A stretch of 64,000 bases of DNA. It comes from Vanilla planifolia (Eukaryota > Streptophyta > Magnoliopsida > Asparagales > Orchidaceae). Position numbers and translations under genes: made by a program. The stretch covers positions 15,001-79,000 of the forward strand of contig JAIUJO010000233.1 of NCBI GenBank assembly GCA_023846275.1, written 5' to 3'. This document shows positions 24,446-36,258 of this stretch, one piece after another (position 1 is the stretch's first letter; every line of letters starts with the position of its first letter). The notes beneath the pieces were generated by a model, which searched no databases, was not told where the DNA came from, and was given only the letters and a program-made list of their open reading frames with translations.

Positions 24446-25052
24446 TAAAAAAATTATAAAGTGATTGATCATCTACAAGACATCACACAACTATAATTTT
24501 TTTCTTTTTGATGCCTATGTGACATCCTCCATTATTCTTTAATTTCTCATTTCTCTTTCACTTAATTATTTCTTCTCCTTATCTCCTATATGTTTTATGT
24601 TTTCTTTTCCACATCATTAAATCGTCTCTCATCAATCTCTATTACTATTTCTTTGTTTATTTTGCTCTTATTTATCTCAAACTTTTTCACTCTAATAGAA
24701 TAGTTATCATTTACTCTATTAACACTTTTTTAGACTATAAATTCATACTATTTAAGAAATCTTTGATGTTGCATAATTTAATATAAATCTTTTATGATAA
24801 TTTTTTTTATATATTTATATTTTTTAAATTAAAAAATTATAAAACAATTTAAGAAGCTCTTTTGCATTAATTAATTTATTTTTTTATTAATTTTATTCAA
24901 GTAAAATCTTAATATTAGAATATATTATGATGTATATATTAAACATAATTTTTTTAAAATGTCCATATGCTTGAAAATTTAGAAAATTTTAGAAATGATA
25001 GATTATTTTCAACATAATAATTAGACAATAATGATTTTATATTTATCGTATG

Positions 25053-25160
25053 CATGTGTGACGAGATTAGCTTTTTGGCACTAGATTTTATTAAAGCTTC
25101 GAAGCTTGCTTGGGTGAGAGTTGTATTGGGATTGGTCACCTTTTGAAAAATTTCATTTTG
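25053..25160 (+). pseudogene. 5S rRNA-derived segment, small internal deletion, retains CGAAG
   Basis: Start catgtgtgacgagattagct, middle aagcttcgaagcttgcttg, then ggtgagagttgtattggg and attggtcaccttttgaaaa. About 7-10 bp of the ttaagc region is missing. It keeps the CGAAG reading that is CAAAG in most copies. Confidence 0.83.
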
Positions 25161-26268
25161 AAAATATTTTTTATTTTTCATTTTCTAATGGATTATAATT
25201 TATTTTAACAACATTTTAATGTTAAAAGTGAAATTATTGAAGATGGTAGTCTGTAATTATAATTTTAGAAGTTAATTTGTGATAGTTATTATGTAAAATT
25301 ATTATCATTTTCGAATTCTAATAAATATAATTGTCATATAATACAACAAAATATTAATTTTAATACAGTTTAATATTATGCAGTATATCCTATGTCAATT
25401 ACAATAAATAATAATTAAGTCATATTTACAATGGTACATATAAGATGTGTATAGAATTATCTAAATGTAGTATTATTATGTTATAGAATACAAGATATTT
25501 AAAATTAAAATATTAATTTTAAATATTACTTAAATTTCTTATGCAGATTATATCATATATTGATGTTATATTTAATAATTATATTACTTATTATTTAGTA
25601 AATATTTTTAATTTTAAGTATGAATAAAATAATATTAAATTAATAACCAAAATATTTCATAAATATTAGAAATTATTTAATATATTAATAAAACTCAAAT
25701 AATTTTTATATTTAAATAAAATTAAATATTATAAATTATTAAATTTTTATATTTAATAAATATTATATTTAAAATTTTTAATATTTATCTTTTACTAAAT
25801 AATTTCTCTTAATTTTTCTTTTTATTTCATTTTCTCTAAAATTCCCTTCTTTCTCTCTCTTCTTATCATTCTATATTTGTCCCTTCATTCTCTATCTTTT
25901 TATATTTTTGCTAGCTTATCTCTCTCCCGTATTCTTCTCTACATTCTTGTTTTTTTGCTTTTCTTTCTTTATCTATTTTTTTTTCTATATCTTGCCTATG
26001 TTCTCCTTTTTCTTTTTTTTTCATTAAATCTTTTCTCATCTCTATCTATTATTATTTCTTTCTTTATTTTGCTCTTATAATTCCATGTGTTTCTCTCCCT
26101 TTTGATGAATAGTTATCACCATCCCTGTTATCTCTTTTTGAGCCCATCCACTAAAGATATTTAAGAAATCTCTTAAGTTGCAAATGTTTTAGATAATTTA
26201 CAAAAGTTTAAGAATTTTTTTATCTTGAATGATAACATCACAACTTTTATTTTTCATCCCATGTATAC

Positions 26269-26387
26269 ATGTGTGACCACACTAGAATTATGGCACTAGA
26301 TCTCACTAGAAAAACAAAGTTAAGAATGCTTGGGTGAGAGTACTATTGCGATGGGTTGTCTCCTAAGAAGTTGTCATTTTTCTCATA
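26269..26387 (+). pseudogene. 5S rRNA-derived segment, full length, well preserved
   Basis: Start tgtgtgaccacactagaatt, then ggcactagatctcactag, acaaagttaagaatgcttgg, gtgagagtactattgcg and atgggttgtctcctaagaag. It is close to the window consensus over its whole length. Confidence 0.92.
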
Positions 26388-27627
26388 TTTTTCCTATCAT
26401 TCAATTTTTTAGCGGATGACAAGTTTTATAAATAATTTTTCATAATAATTTTATATTATTATCAATTTCATATGAAAATAAGTATGGCACATCATATGAT
26501 ATAATAAAATATAAACATTAATTTAGTTTAATTTAGAGCAAAATAACATATATGAACTATGATAAACTTGAATTAATTTTTTTATAATAGTATATAATGT
26601 TCTGCTTAGAATTTTTTACATATAAAAATATTATATTATAGAATATTTAAAATAACAATTTATTTTATTTTATTAAAATTTATTTAAATTTATTCTCTAT
26701 TTTACATCAAATAAACATAATATATTAAAATAATTATTTTATTTCTAATTTATTATTATTTTTTAAATTTTAACATTAATAATATAATCCTAAAGTAATA
26801 ATCAAAAGTTATTTTAAATATTTTTAAAATTTTAAAACAATAATAAAAAAAAATATTTTTATATTATATTTTTATTAAATATTATATATGACTAGTGTAT
26901 TATATTTAATAAATATTATAAGTTTAACTATTAAGATAAAACTTTTATTTAATTATGTCTCTCAATTTTTCCTCTTTATCTCAATATCTCTTACATACTC
27001 AATTTCTTCTCTTTTCTATTATCATTAAATTATTTCCCTTTCCACTCTATAAATTTTTAAATTTTTTTTTACCTCTCTCACTCCTATTCCTTTTTTTATT
27101 TTGATATTTCTTTCTCTTTTACGTATTTAGTTATTCTCTCCATCTTCTTTATGTTCTATCTTTTCTTTTCTTCTTCATTAAATTATCTCGCATCTCTCTT
27201 TATATAACTCTTTTTTTCGTTATTTTACTCTTATCAATTTTTAACTTTCTCTCTTATAGATTAGTTATTTCTATTTCCATTATATAATTCCTAACTCAAT
27301 AGTTAGTAATATTTAAGAAATGTCTCACTTTTGTAAAGTTTAATACATAATATTTACTATAAATATATATTTTATTATGTATAGGGATGATAATATAATG
27401 TAAAAGAAAATATTATATATTCTTGTCTTTGTTATAAAGAGTAATAAGCTATATAATTTTAATTTAATTATGTATATATAAAATATTAATACTAAAAATA
27501 TTATGACATATATAATAAGCATAAAAGTTTTTAAAATGTACATATATTAGGTAAATTAGAAAGGTTTTGAAATTATTCGTTATCCTAAACGCTAATAATA
27601 AAAAATTAGATTTTTTGTTTTATGCAT

Positions 27628-27746
27628 GCAACTTGGACAACATTAGCATTATTACACGTGGTCTCATTAGGACTCATCCTTCAAGCATGCTTGAGCAGGA
27701 GTAGTATTGGGATGGGTGAACTGTTTAGAAGCTTTCATGTTTGATA
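27628..27746 (+). pseudogene. 5S rRNA-derived segment, full length
   Basis: The left end is diverged (caacttggacaacattagca). The promoter region is clear: tcaagcatgcttgagcagg, agtagtattggg and atgggtgaactgtttagaag. It carries an exact gtagta intermediate element. Confidence 0.88.
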
Positions 27747-29671
27747 TATTTTTACATAGCATATATTTCGTATTGGACAATAATTAATTTTTATAAAATG
27801 CAAAAATTTTAAAATAAATTCTTATAAATGATTGTTTATAATTACCGTTTTTGTAATTAATTTTTAATAAATTCTTTACAACAATTTTATTAATTTTTTA
27901 CATTAAAAAAATATAGTAAATCAAGTGATATAATAAAACAATAAATTTAATTTATTTAATTTTTCAGCAAAACAACTATCATGAATGATAATCAAATAAA
28001 AACAAATTTTAGATATTCAGTATATTTTACTATTTTAAATAATATACCAAATTTGTTTTTCATATTTAATAAATATTATAAGTTTATTATTAAAATTTAT
28101 TTTTTATTAAATTATTTTTCTTAGTTTTTCTTTTTATGATAATGTCTCTCATATTACCTCTTCCTTGTTAATCTTATTATGATTCTTTTATTAATTTCTT
28201 CATTCTTTATCTTCATATATTTTTCTTAACTTCTCTCTCCTCTATCTTTCTTAACTTTCTTATGTCTCCCTCTTTTACTTTTTTAAATTTTTCTCACTTT
28301 TTCTTTTATGTTCTCCATTTTCTTTTCCTTATCTTAAATCTTCTCTCATCACTCTTTATTATTATTTTCCCTCTATTTTATTATTATGAATTTGTGACTT
28401 TCTCTCTCTATTAGAGAATAGTTATCCCATTCTCTATGTTTTTTTAAAACAAAACTTAAAAATCTTTAAAAATCTCTATTTTTGTATAATTAAATTTATC
28501 ATATTTTTTGATAAATTTATATATTTTTAAATGTTTTTAAGTCATTTAATTTTTTTTTATAGGAATGATATTATAATATAACTAAATCTTATTTATTAAT
28601 CTCTATGTTATAAAAAATAAAAGTCTATAAATTTATTTATTAATTATATATTAACATAAAAATTTCAAATTATAAAATATTATGTTGTATATAATAAAAA
28701 TTAAAATTTTTTTATAATGTGTTTTTATTAAATATTACATTAGACTAACTTATTATATTTAATAAATGTGATTATATTTATTTAGGAAGATTAAAGTTTT
28801 ATTTAATTATTTCTCTCACTTTTTGCTCATTACCTCAATATCTCTCACATTCTCTCATATTCTTCTCTCGCCTATTGTCATTCTCTTATTTCTCTTTTCA
28901 CTCTATGACAACTTATATTTTTCAAGACTTCTCTCTCTTCTTTTTCCTTCTATATTTTCTTATTTCTATCTCGTTTATGTATTTACTTATTTATTGTCTC
29001 TATCTTTTCTGTGTTCTCTTTTTTCTTTTATTCTTCTTTAATTCATTTCTTATCTCTCTCTATATAACTCTTTTTTTATTTTTCCCTTATCAATTTTTTA
29101 ACTTTCTCTGTTTTGTTGACTAGTTATCTTTATCACCATTATATCTTTTTTAGCCCATAAATTATTAATATTTAAGAAATCTCTTACTTTTGTAAATTTT
29201 AATATATAATATTTATGATAAATTTTTATTTTATTATATATATTTTTGCATAATAATATATTTTTATTTATAAGATTGATAAAATAAAAGAGACAAATCT
29301 CATATATTAATTCATACTTTTTAAAAAATAATAGTTTAAATCATTTATATTTATTTCATATAAACAAAATATTGTTGTTGGAAAATATTATGACATTTTT
29401 AATACGAAAGAAATTTTTGTATATAAAAAAATGATAATTCAATAAAATTTTAAGAAAACCTTATTTATTATTATAATCATTATAAAGAATAATAGTTTAT
29501 CTAATTTTTTTTAGTTATATATAAAAAAAATTAATACTATAAAATATTCTAACATGTGTAATAAGCATAAAATATTTCAAAATGATACATATATTAAATA
29601 ATTTAGAAACATTTTTGAGTTATTCATTATCTAAAAAAGTAAAAACCAAAAATTAATTTTGTCTTATGTAA

Positions 29672-29789
29672 GCATTTGCCCCCACACCGGCATTATGGCT
29701 CCATATGCATTGAGAACAACAAAGTTAAGCATGCTTGCATGAGTAGGATTATGATGGTTGACCTCTTAAGAAGTCTTCATGTTACACAT
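29672..29789 (+). pseudogene. 5S rRNA-derived segment, last copy of the array
   Basis: Start catttgcccccacaccggca, then ttgagaacaacaaagttaag, catgcttgcatgagtagg, atggttgacctcttaagaag and cttcatgttacaca. About 0.55 kb of spacer A follows before the array ends. Confidence 0.88.
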
Positions 29790-30340
29790 AGGTTTTCATA
29801 TCATTTAATTTTCTAATGAATGACAATTAATTTTTACATATTAATGTTAAGAAAAATAATTTCTTATAAGTGATTATGTATTGTTATCGTCTTATTAATT
29901 AACTTTTAATAATAAATTTATAACATTATTTTTAAGTTCATAAAATAATAAATATTACAAATCAAATGATACAATAAAGTAATAAGTTTAATTTATTTTA
30001 TTATTGACGAGAAGATCTTATATTAATTATGATAAATTAGAATTAATTTATGTTACAAATTGTATTCGTATGAATTGAATAAATTTTTTTAAATATAAAA
30101 ATATTGTATATAGAGTATTAATAATTTAAAAGTACATTAGTAATCTTTAAAATTATTTATTTATTAACTATGTTATATCATGTAAATAAAACATATAAGG
30201 GTAATTATATTATCTATATTTTAATTTATTTTTTAAAATTTTGATATGAATAATATTAAATTAACTTAGTAGTAAAAAAATTCATAAAATATTTTTTAGT
30301 CCTTAAAAAAAACAAAAAATATTTTAATATTACAACTTTT

Positions 30341-33080
30341 CTGTTAGATTTTTTTATATTATTTAACTCTAAATCTCTTTTTGTGTTACCTTACATGGCT
30401 TTGATTAATTATGATACATTACTTCAATTTATTTCATCTAGCTTTAATATATATTTGGTTGTTATTAAAATAAATTTTTTTTTTCTTTATGCTTATTTTT
30501 ATTGGTAGTTCATATTGATTCAAAAGACATTCCAATGATGACGAAACAAATGTACTTGTGCTCATCTCACTGTACTCTAGCTAATGAATATTTATTTAAT
30601 AATTTTAAATATTAGTTATAAGTTTCTTCTCTTATTTTCCAATATATTCTAATTAGTACTTAATTTGTTGATTGAGGATATTACACTGATTAATATGGAA
30701 TCTTGGAATGTGAATTTCGAACAAAATTTGTCTCATTTCTTCAAATGTTTCACATTTAGTTAATTAAGTTACAAAGTAACTCTAAATCTTCTCTTGTACG
30801 AGATTTACATGTATTTAATTTTGTCATATTTCGTTATTTAAATTTTTTATTATTTCAACTTGAATATTATTTTAATAAATTTTAAGGTAATACTTTTTTA
30901 TTTATTTTCTTATTTAATTTGGTAATTCAAGGAAATTCACTACATGGTTTGATTGACACGAAACAAACATTGCTAGACCCATCTCAATAAGCTCTCTTGA
31001 GTTAAGCATTATAGTTTACATATTTTTTGAATATTTTATTTTAATGACTTTTGGCAAACTTCAAAAGATATTTTGATTCGCTCATAATTTGATTGTTGAT
31101 GATATTACACTTAGTCTCGAAAGCTTCTTGGAAGGCAGATTTCCTAAAAACATTTGTCTTATTTCTCAAAATTATTCTTTGATTTAGTTATTTTACTATA
31201 AAACTTTTATTTTTCCCATCTGTTACCATTACATTACTATGAATTACATATACTAACTGGTTTCTATTTATATCATTACAATGTTATTATGTATTTACAT
31301 AACATTATAGTAATACTTCATTATTAAGTACATTTATTTATATTATAATTCACAAAAGTTCTACAGAAGGCCAAAATGAGACATAAAAAATGTCTTTGGG
31401 CTTGTCTTACTGATCTACTTTTTATTAAATGTTACTTTTATATTTTAAATATTTTTTTTCTAGGATTTATGTGCTCTTCATTAGTCATTTTAATTCATAT
31501 ATGACTTGATGATCGAAAATATCACACAATCCTCTTATAATCTTGGAGTTGAACTTTTTGACACAATTTATCTTAATTCTTCAAATGTTTTTATTTGATT
31601 AGGTTATACAACTATGAAACTCTAATTCTACACTTAGGTGACCTTTACTTTGTTTTCATTTGGATATAACACATTACTTCAATTAATCTCATTTTAGTTT
31701 TAGTATATATTTACATAATATGAAAAATATAATACCGAAGATGTTACGTTCTCTCTTCTTGGAGTCTTTGAATCATGGAATTTTGCAATACAACTTTCCA
31801 TGCAATTTATCTTAGTTCATCAAACTTATCACTTTGATTTAGTTATATTTCCTATTAACTCTAAACCTCCACTCGTGTAACCATTTCATCGATTTGATTT
31901 CTTATGTAACATTACTTCAAATATCTTATTCTAGCTTTAACACATTTTCTTAGTATTAAAATAATTTATTTTGTAATTTATTACTATTTTATTCTATATT
32001 TCATAGTCATTCAAAATGAGTTTTGGATATGATGAAATAAATATAGTTGGAATTATTAAGTTTTTGCTTACTTTACAAGATATTTTGATTTGTACTCTAT
32101 TTGATGCTCGAGGATGTCTTCTTAGTTTCTTTGGATGCAACTTTGCAAAATAATTTATCTCATTTCTTGAATTGTTTTTTATTTTTGTTTATTATATTAT
32201 GACTTTTAATCTAAATTTGCGTGACCATTAATTTTTTTTTATTTAGTTATGTTACATTGCTTCAATTCATCCAATTTCAATTGTAATATTTATTTATTTA
32301 ATATCAAAGTATTAAATTATTATTTATTATGCTTTGTTTAATTTCAAAGCTCATAGTAATTCAAAATAGGGTTTGATTGACATAAAAGAAAAGTTGTTGG
32401 AGACACCTTAACAAGTCAAACCAATTAAAGTTTTTGTTATGTAAATTTAAAAATTTGTATTAGGTTTTTTGCATTATTTGCATGATATTTATGTTCCATC
32501 ATAATTTCAAAAATGAGAAAGCTACACTTAATCTCCTTGTTTCTTGGAACACATTGTTCTCGTATAATTTATTTTAAATTTATCAAACATTTTACTTTGA
32601 TTTGGTTATATTACAATATATTCTAAATCTCCATTTTATGTGACTATTACATACGTTTAATTTAGTTACATTAAATTATTTTAGTTTGAGTTTTTTAAGC
32701 TTTAATATTTAATTAATATTAAATAATTTTTTTATTATTGTATATTCCTATTTACATTATTAGTTATACTAATTCAAAATGAGGACTGATTGAGAGAAAA
32801 TAAAGATTTTTTTATTATTTAGACAAGTTTTATCAAATTTAAAAACAATTTAATATTTTTAAATATTTTGTTTTCTTGGATTTTTCAATGCTTTATGACA
32901 AATTTCATTTCTTAAGAAATTTTACAATCAATAAAGTTACGCTCAATCTACAGTATAATGTAATGTAGCTTTTTCATATAATTTATTTCATCCTTGCATA
33001 TATTTTGTTTTATTCTGTTATGTTATGATGGTACTCCAAATCTTCTCTCATGTGACCATTGCTTCCAATTTAATTAGGTA
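30341..33080 (+). repeat. Second satellite family, about 415-bp monomers (left block)
   Basis: The sequence switches to a different tandem unit. Diverged copies of aactctaaatctcctctcatgtgacc lie near 30366, 30776, 31195, 31617, 31857, 32196, 32618 and 33030, with spacings of about 410-422 bp except where monomers are shortened. Other diagnostic blocks are: gatgatcaaggatgttacac; ttggaatgcaactttc; tttgatttggttatattac; ggtctgattgagatgaaac; and ggactcatctcaatgagctc. No 5S sequence, gene or RNA gene is seen. Confidence 0.85.
33073..33080. repeat. Target-site duplication, LINE 3' side
   Basis: ATTAGGTA here and ATTGGGTA at 36588-36595 flank the LINE and differ at one base. The phrase aligns with satellite sequence (atttggtta) on both sides, as expected for duplicated target DNA. 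Confidence 0.65.
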
Positions 33081-33158
33081 TTTTTTTGATAATATATACA
33101 ACATTAAACTTTCCAAAAGTGGCAAAAGCCATAAAAAAGGATTTTGTATGTGAGATCC

Positions 33159-33640
33159 TCAAGGAGGATCAAATATGAAATCTAACAACATAAGTTTAAG
33201 GAGGGGCTTGGGAAGAGGTTCCCGCCATTCCCAGGCAAACTTGTTACAGCATGCAGCATGGGCCACAAAATCAGCAAGTGCATTCCCTTCTCTATGGATG
33301 TGGGAAAATCTTTTTTCCTGTAGACATCTTGTGTACCTGATAGTCTCAGCAAAAATAGCCTACCACAAGGGGGTGGGATATCAGCTTGCAGACCTCCTGA
33401 AGTGTCATCATCGAGTCAGTCTAAATTTTCACGGCACTGTAGTGGGGAAGGGAACCCCTTAGCTTGTTGAGGGCCTCAAGCATAGCCTAGACCTCCATCG
33501 CTTCACTAGCCTGAGAGAGAACCCTCTTGCCAGCCACTAGGGGTAGCCTACCCATTTAGTCTCTAGCCACCAGGCCAAGGTCAGTAGTGTTGTCCCCCAC
33601 CGCAACATCACAATTCACTTTTATCCATTCTGTTGGGGGG
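33159..33640 (-). pseudogene. LINE ORF2 C-terminal RNase H region
   Basis: The domain opens with WIKVNCDV (33601-33633 region), the usual first strand of plant retroelement RNase H. It continues through LGLVARD, an AMLEAL segment and TDSMMTLQ, and ends with HREGNALADFVAHAA. The REGNALAD motif lies at 33270-33293. The final stop is TGA at 33159-33161. Internal stops follow LVARD and lie elsewhere, with frameshifts between segments, so the domain is dead. The last stretch, from AIFAETIRY to FIFDPP, is open in a single frame. Confidence 0.85.
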
Positions 33641-33949
33641 AACCCAACAATGGTTTACAAGCAAGTCTGAGGAGCCGCAAGGGTTCCTGCTAGACAGGGA
33701 TGAATAGACGTTGTATTGTCTTGCTGTAGTAATTACCTCAATCTTGATCTTTCGTAACATCATGCATGGCTTGACCATCGGATTGTTATGCCTCGTCGCA
33801 TCCCTTCTTTCCTATATATAATACATGGTGGTGGCCGACGTGATAGCATGCCCGGTGCCAGCCCCAAGTCGCGGTGCTAGCGAGCCGACAAACCTCATGA
33901 GCCGGTCAAGAAAGGTCAACCTGGCACCCGCACCCTGAGGCCATCCTAT

Positions 33950-34362
33950 CGCAGCCATTGCCATGCGGGCCTAGCAATTATCCCAGAGTTCTTGGGGGCA
34001 CGGGCAGTCCCAAAATACATGTTGCTTTGACTCTTTCGCCACGTAGCCCCACTGACAGCTGCTACTCCTGAGCATACCCTGCGGGCCGACCACACTGTCG
34101 TAGGGAGCTAGTCTCGGACAACTCGCCACATGAACATCCGCACCCTTTGCATTGCTTTGATCTTCGAAGTACCCCTCATATGGTCCGCATGATGCCCACC
34201 ACTACGCCTGGCAGAGTTATCAGCTCCGCACACCTTGTGCGTGTAGATTCTCCCACTATCGACCCTCCCCGTCTCGGTGTACGTCTGAATGAGCTTGTCA
34301 TGAGTAGACGCCCGAGCTCTGGGGAGATGTAGAATTCTGCAATCAGCTCCTCGCCCTCCCAT
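33950..34362 (-). pseudogene. LINE ORF2 zinc-knuckle (zf-RVT) region
   Basis: Minus-strand segments include KIKAMQRVRMFMWRVVRD, matching the KIK-FLWR-L pattern of plant zf-RVT domains. A second frame then gives CQWGYVAKESKQHVFWDCP, matching the C-x-ES-x-HxxxxC pattern. A stop and a frameshift separate the two halves. It sits between RT and RNase H, in the family's usual order. Confidence 0.8.
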
Positions 34363-34689
34363 GAACGAATATTTTCCAAGTCCTAGAGCTCAGCTACATT
34401 GATTCTTTCAGCCATGCTCATCGGCTATACGATGTTCATGTTGATCAAAGTCGGCCAGCATCATAAAGGTAGGATGCCCAACCAATTGTCCTTCGCAATT
34501 CTTACTGCCTCCCTTTGCCGATTCTCCTTACAAAGATGAACACTGCCTCCGACATTGTCTCCAGCACCAGCCTACATGCTTGGGATGCGTTCTGGGGAAC
34601 TTTCATGATAGGGTCCGTTAGCCTGTACTTTCGCCTCATAGTGTCCACCCAAAGGCTCACCTCACGACTTAGAATACGCTTGCAGTTCT

Positions 34690-36249
34690 TCATTTGCAGC
34701 AAGCACTACCACGCATGGAAATCACGAAGCCCAAGTGTGCCGGTGACTTCGGCAGAGGGACGCAGTCCCAGGGCATAAAGTGTATCATATGCGCTCTGCT
34801 TGTCCTGTGCCATAAAAAGCTTCTAATTCTCCTTTCAATCTCATCAATTACTCCCACTGGCACAACACAGTGACGCAGAATGTGGCTTGGGATGGCCGTG
34901 AGAATATAGGAGGCAAAGGCAAGTCTGCCCGCGAGGACAGTGGACGAATCCACTAATTGGCCACCACAGCTTCAATCCTCTGAAGCAGGAAGTTGAGGTC
35001 TGTTCTTCTTAAGAGCTTCGCTGTAATAGGTACCCCGAGGTTCGTGAGCATCTGGCCTTGCTCCATATGTAGTTGCCTCGACACCATCCTCGCTTTCTTC
35101 TTGCAGATCTTGCTGCTAAAATATACTTTTGATTTCAAAAAGTTAACACACAACCCTGTAGATTCCTTAAAGGCCCTCAAAATTCTTTGCATAGCGCACG
35201 TGACCACGTGTATGGCGGGAGAAAGCAATATGACATCGTCTGTGTAGAGGAGTGCGAAATCAGTGGTGCGTGTTGTCCGGGTCTGAATTTGAGTAGTTGT
35301 TCGGTCTCATAATCCCTCACCGGCATAGATAAGTATTCTGTAACCATAACGTACAGGTAGGGTGAGAGCTGGCATCTCTGTCGGAGCCCCCGCTGCAACA
35401 CCACCCAAGGAAAGCGATAGCCATTAACAAGACCACCAAACTACAGAGATATGATGCAAGCAGCGATACATTCACACCAAATAGGAGGAAATCCAATAGT
35501 CTTCATCATCCCGAGTAGGAAATCCCATCGTACGCTGTCGTAAGCCTGCTCCATATCGATCTTCACTGCCATGAGTCCCAAAATTACGGTGCAGTCATGC
35601 ATTTTCGACGTCATCCCCTGCGCAATGTTACATTGTCTTAGATGCTTCGCCCAGGGATGAAAGCTGCTTGTTTGCATGAGATGAAGCTTGGCATCATCGG
35701 TTTCAATCTCTCGACCAGTACACGCTGCACCACATTTTATGTGGTGTTGCAGAGGCTAACTGGCTGGAAATGCTCTGGCCTGCATGCCCCCTGCTTCTTT
35801 GGGATAAGGACAATCAATAAGTCCTTCAATTCCTTTGGCAACCTCATCTCCTAAAAGAAAGCCAACACCACGCGAATGATGTCCCTACGTGTGATCGCCC
35901 AATAGCCATGCAGAAATTCCGTCGTGATCCCGTCGATACACGTGGCTTTATTTCTTCTGATTACATGCATGGTGGCAATTATCTCACTCTCGGTGACCAT
36001 GTAGCCAAGCTCGGAAGACATTTCCTCGCAGGCAATGTGGACGACATAGAGTTCAGCGGCATAGACAGCCGTGCCACATTGCCACTTCTCTTCAAAGTAA
36101 GCAAAAAGGACACTCCTGATGCTTTCAGGTGTATCCACCATGTTTTCGTCCGCATCCCTTAGCTGAGTGATTCGGTTCCCCTGTGCAGGAGCCGTCGCCG
36201 CACTATGGAAAAACCGGGTGTTGGTGTCCCCAAGCTGCGCCCAATGCAC
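34690..36249 (-). pseudogene. LINE ORF2 reverse transcriptase, frameshifted
   Basis: In minus-strand order: WAQLGDTNTRFFHSAA (start of the RT-linked region, near 36240-36190); a DGITTEFLHGYW block; VKIDMEQAYDSVRWDFL (finger/palm A, about 35570-35510); RGLRQRCQLSPYLYV (about 35390-35340); and the catalytic YTDDV (35232-35246). These are followed by LGVPITAKLL and then LRHCVVP with IRSFLWHR. The YxDD aspartates are intact, but the open pieces (35851-36249, 35441-35677, 35177-35404, 34953-35246, 34690-34953) lie in different frames and are interrupted by stops. The polymerase cannot be made. Confidence 0.9.
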
Positions 36250-36258
36250 TTTTGCACG

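Larger units (their letters stand above)
1621..30340 (+). repeat. Tandem array of 5S-rRNA-derived monomers, about 1.36 kb each
   Basis: Full-length spacings between successive 5S segments are about 1257 (5727 to 6983), 1370 (6983 to 8353), 1385 (9056 to 10442) and 1360 (26269 to 27628) bp. Monomer order is: 5S segment; AT-rich spacer A (recognisable by catgttaatgttaaaaa, tttagtaattaattattaat, acatcatatgatataa); a pyrimidine-rich block; then AT-rich spacer B (gaatagttatcttcatc, tcaattaacaatatttaag, tgcttgataatttagaaa, aataatcacacaactatgat) leading to the next 5S. All 5S segments are on the + strand, so this is head-to-tail. Pyrimidine-rich blocks lie near 2030-2340, 3460-3830, 4380-4690, 5030-5350, 6260-6640, 7690-8000, 9780-10110, 13570-13880, 15020-15270, 16150-16440, 17340-17650, 19470-19620, 22500-22850, 24535-24720, 25800-26130, 26940-27260, 28090-28410 and 28800-29140. 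Monomers are strongly diverged and many carry deletions or insertions. Between the listed features I see only this spacer DNA and no genes. Confidence 0.88.

Noticed and set aside
24511-24530. A further 5S copy
   Set aside because: Only about 15 bp (gcctatgtgacatcc) resembles the 5S start before the sequence jumps to a pyrimidine block; too short to annotate separately.
3396-29123. Many + strand open frames of 60-123 codons in the pyrimidine-rich blocks
   Set aside because: They are rich in Ser, Leu and Phe because the DNA is TCT/CTT-rich. They recur at the same monomer position with unrelated frames and no shared protein.
16013-29789. Any of the 5S segments as a functional 5S rRNA gene
   Set aside because: Even the best copies (16013, 26269) carry many changes across the gene, including in stems and promoter boxes, and no two copies are alike.
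1621-30340. Cassandra-type elements (short LTR retrotransposons that carry 5S sequence)
   Set aside because: The 5S segments sit in head-to-tail units of about 1.36 kb. I see no paired LTRs, primer-binding site or polypurine tract around them.
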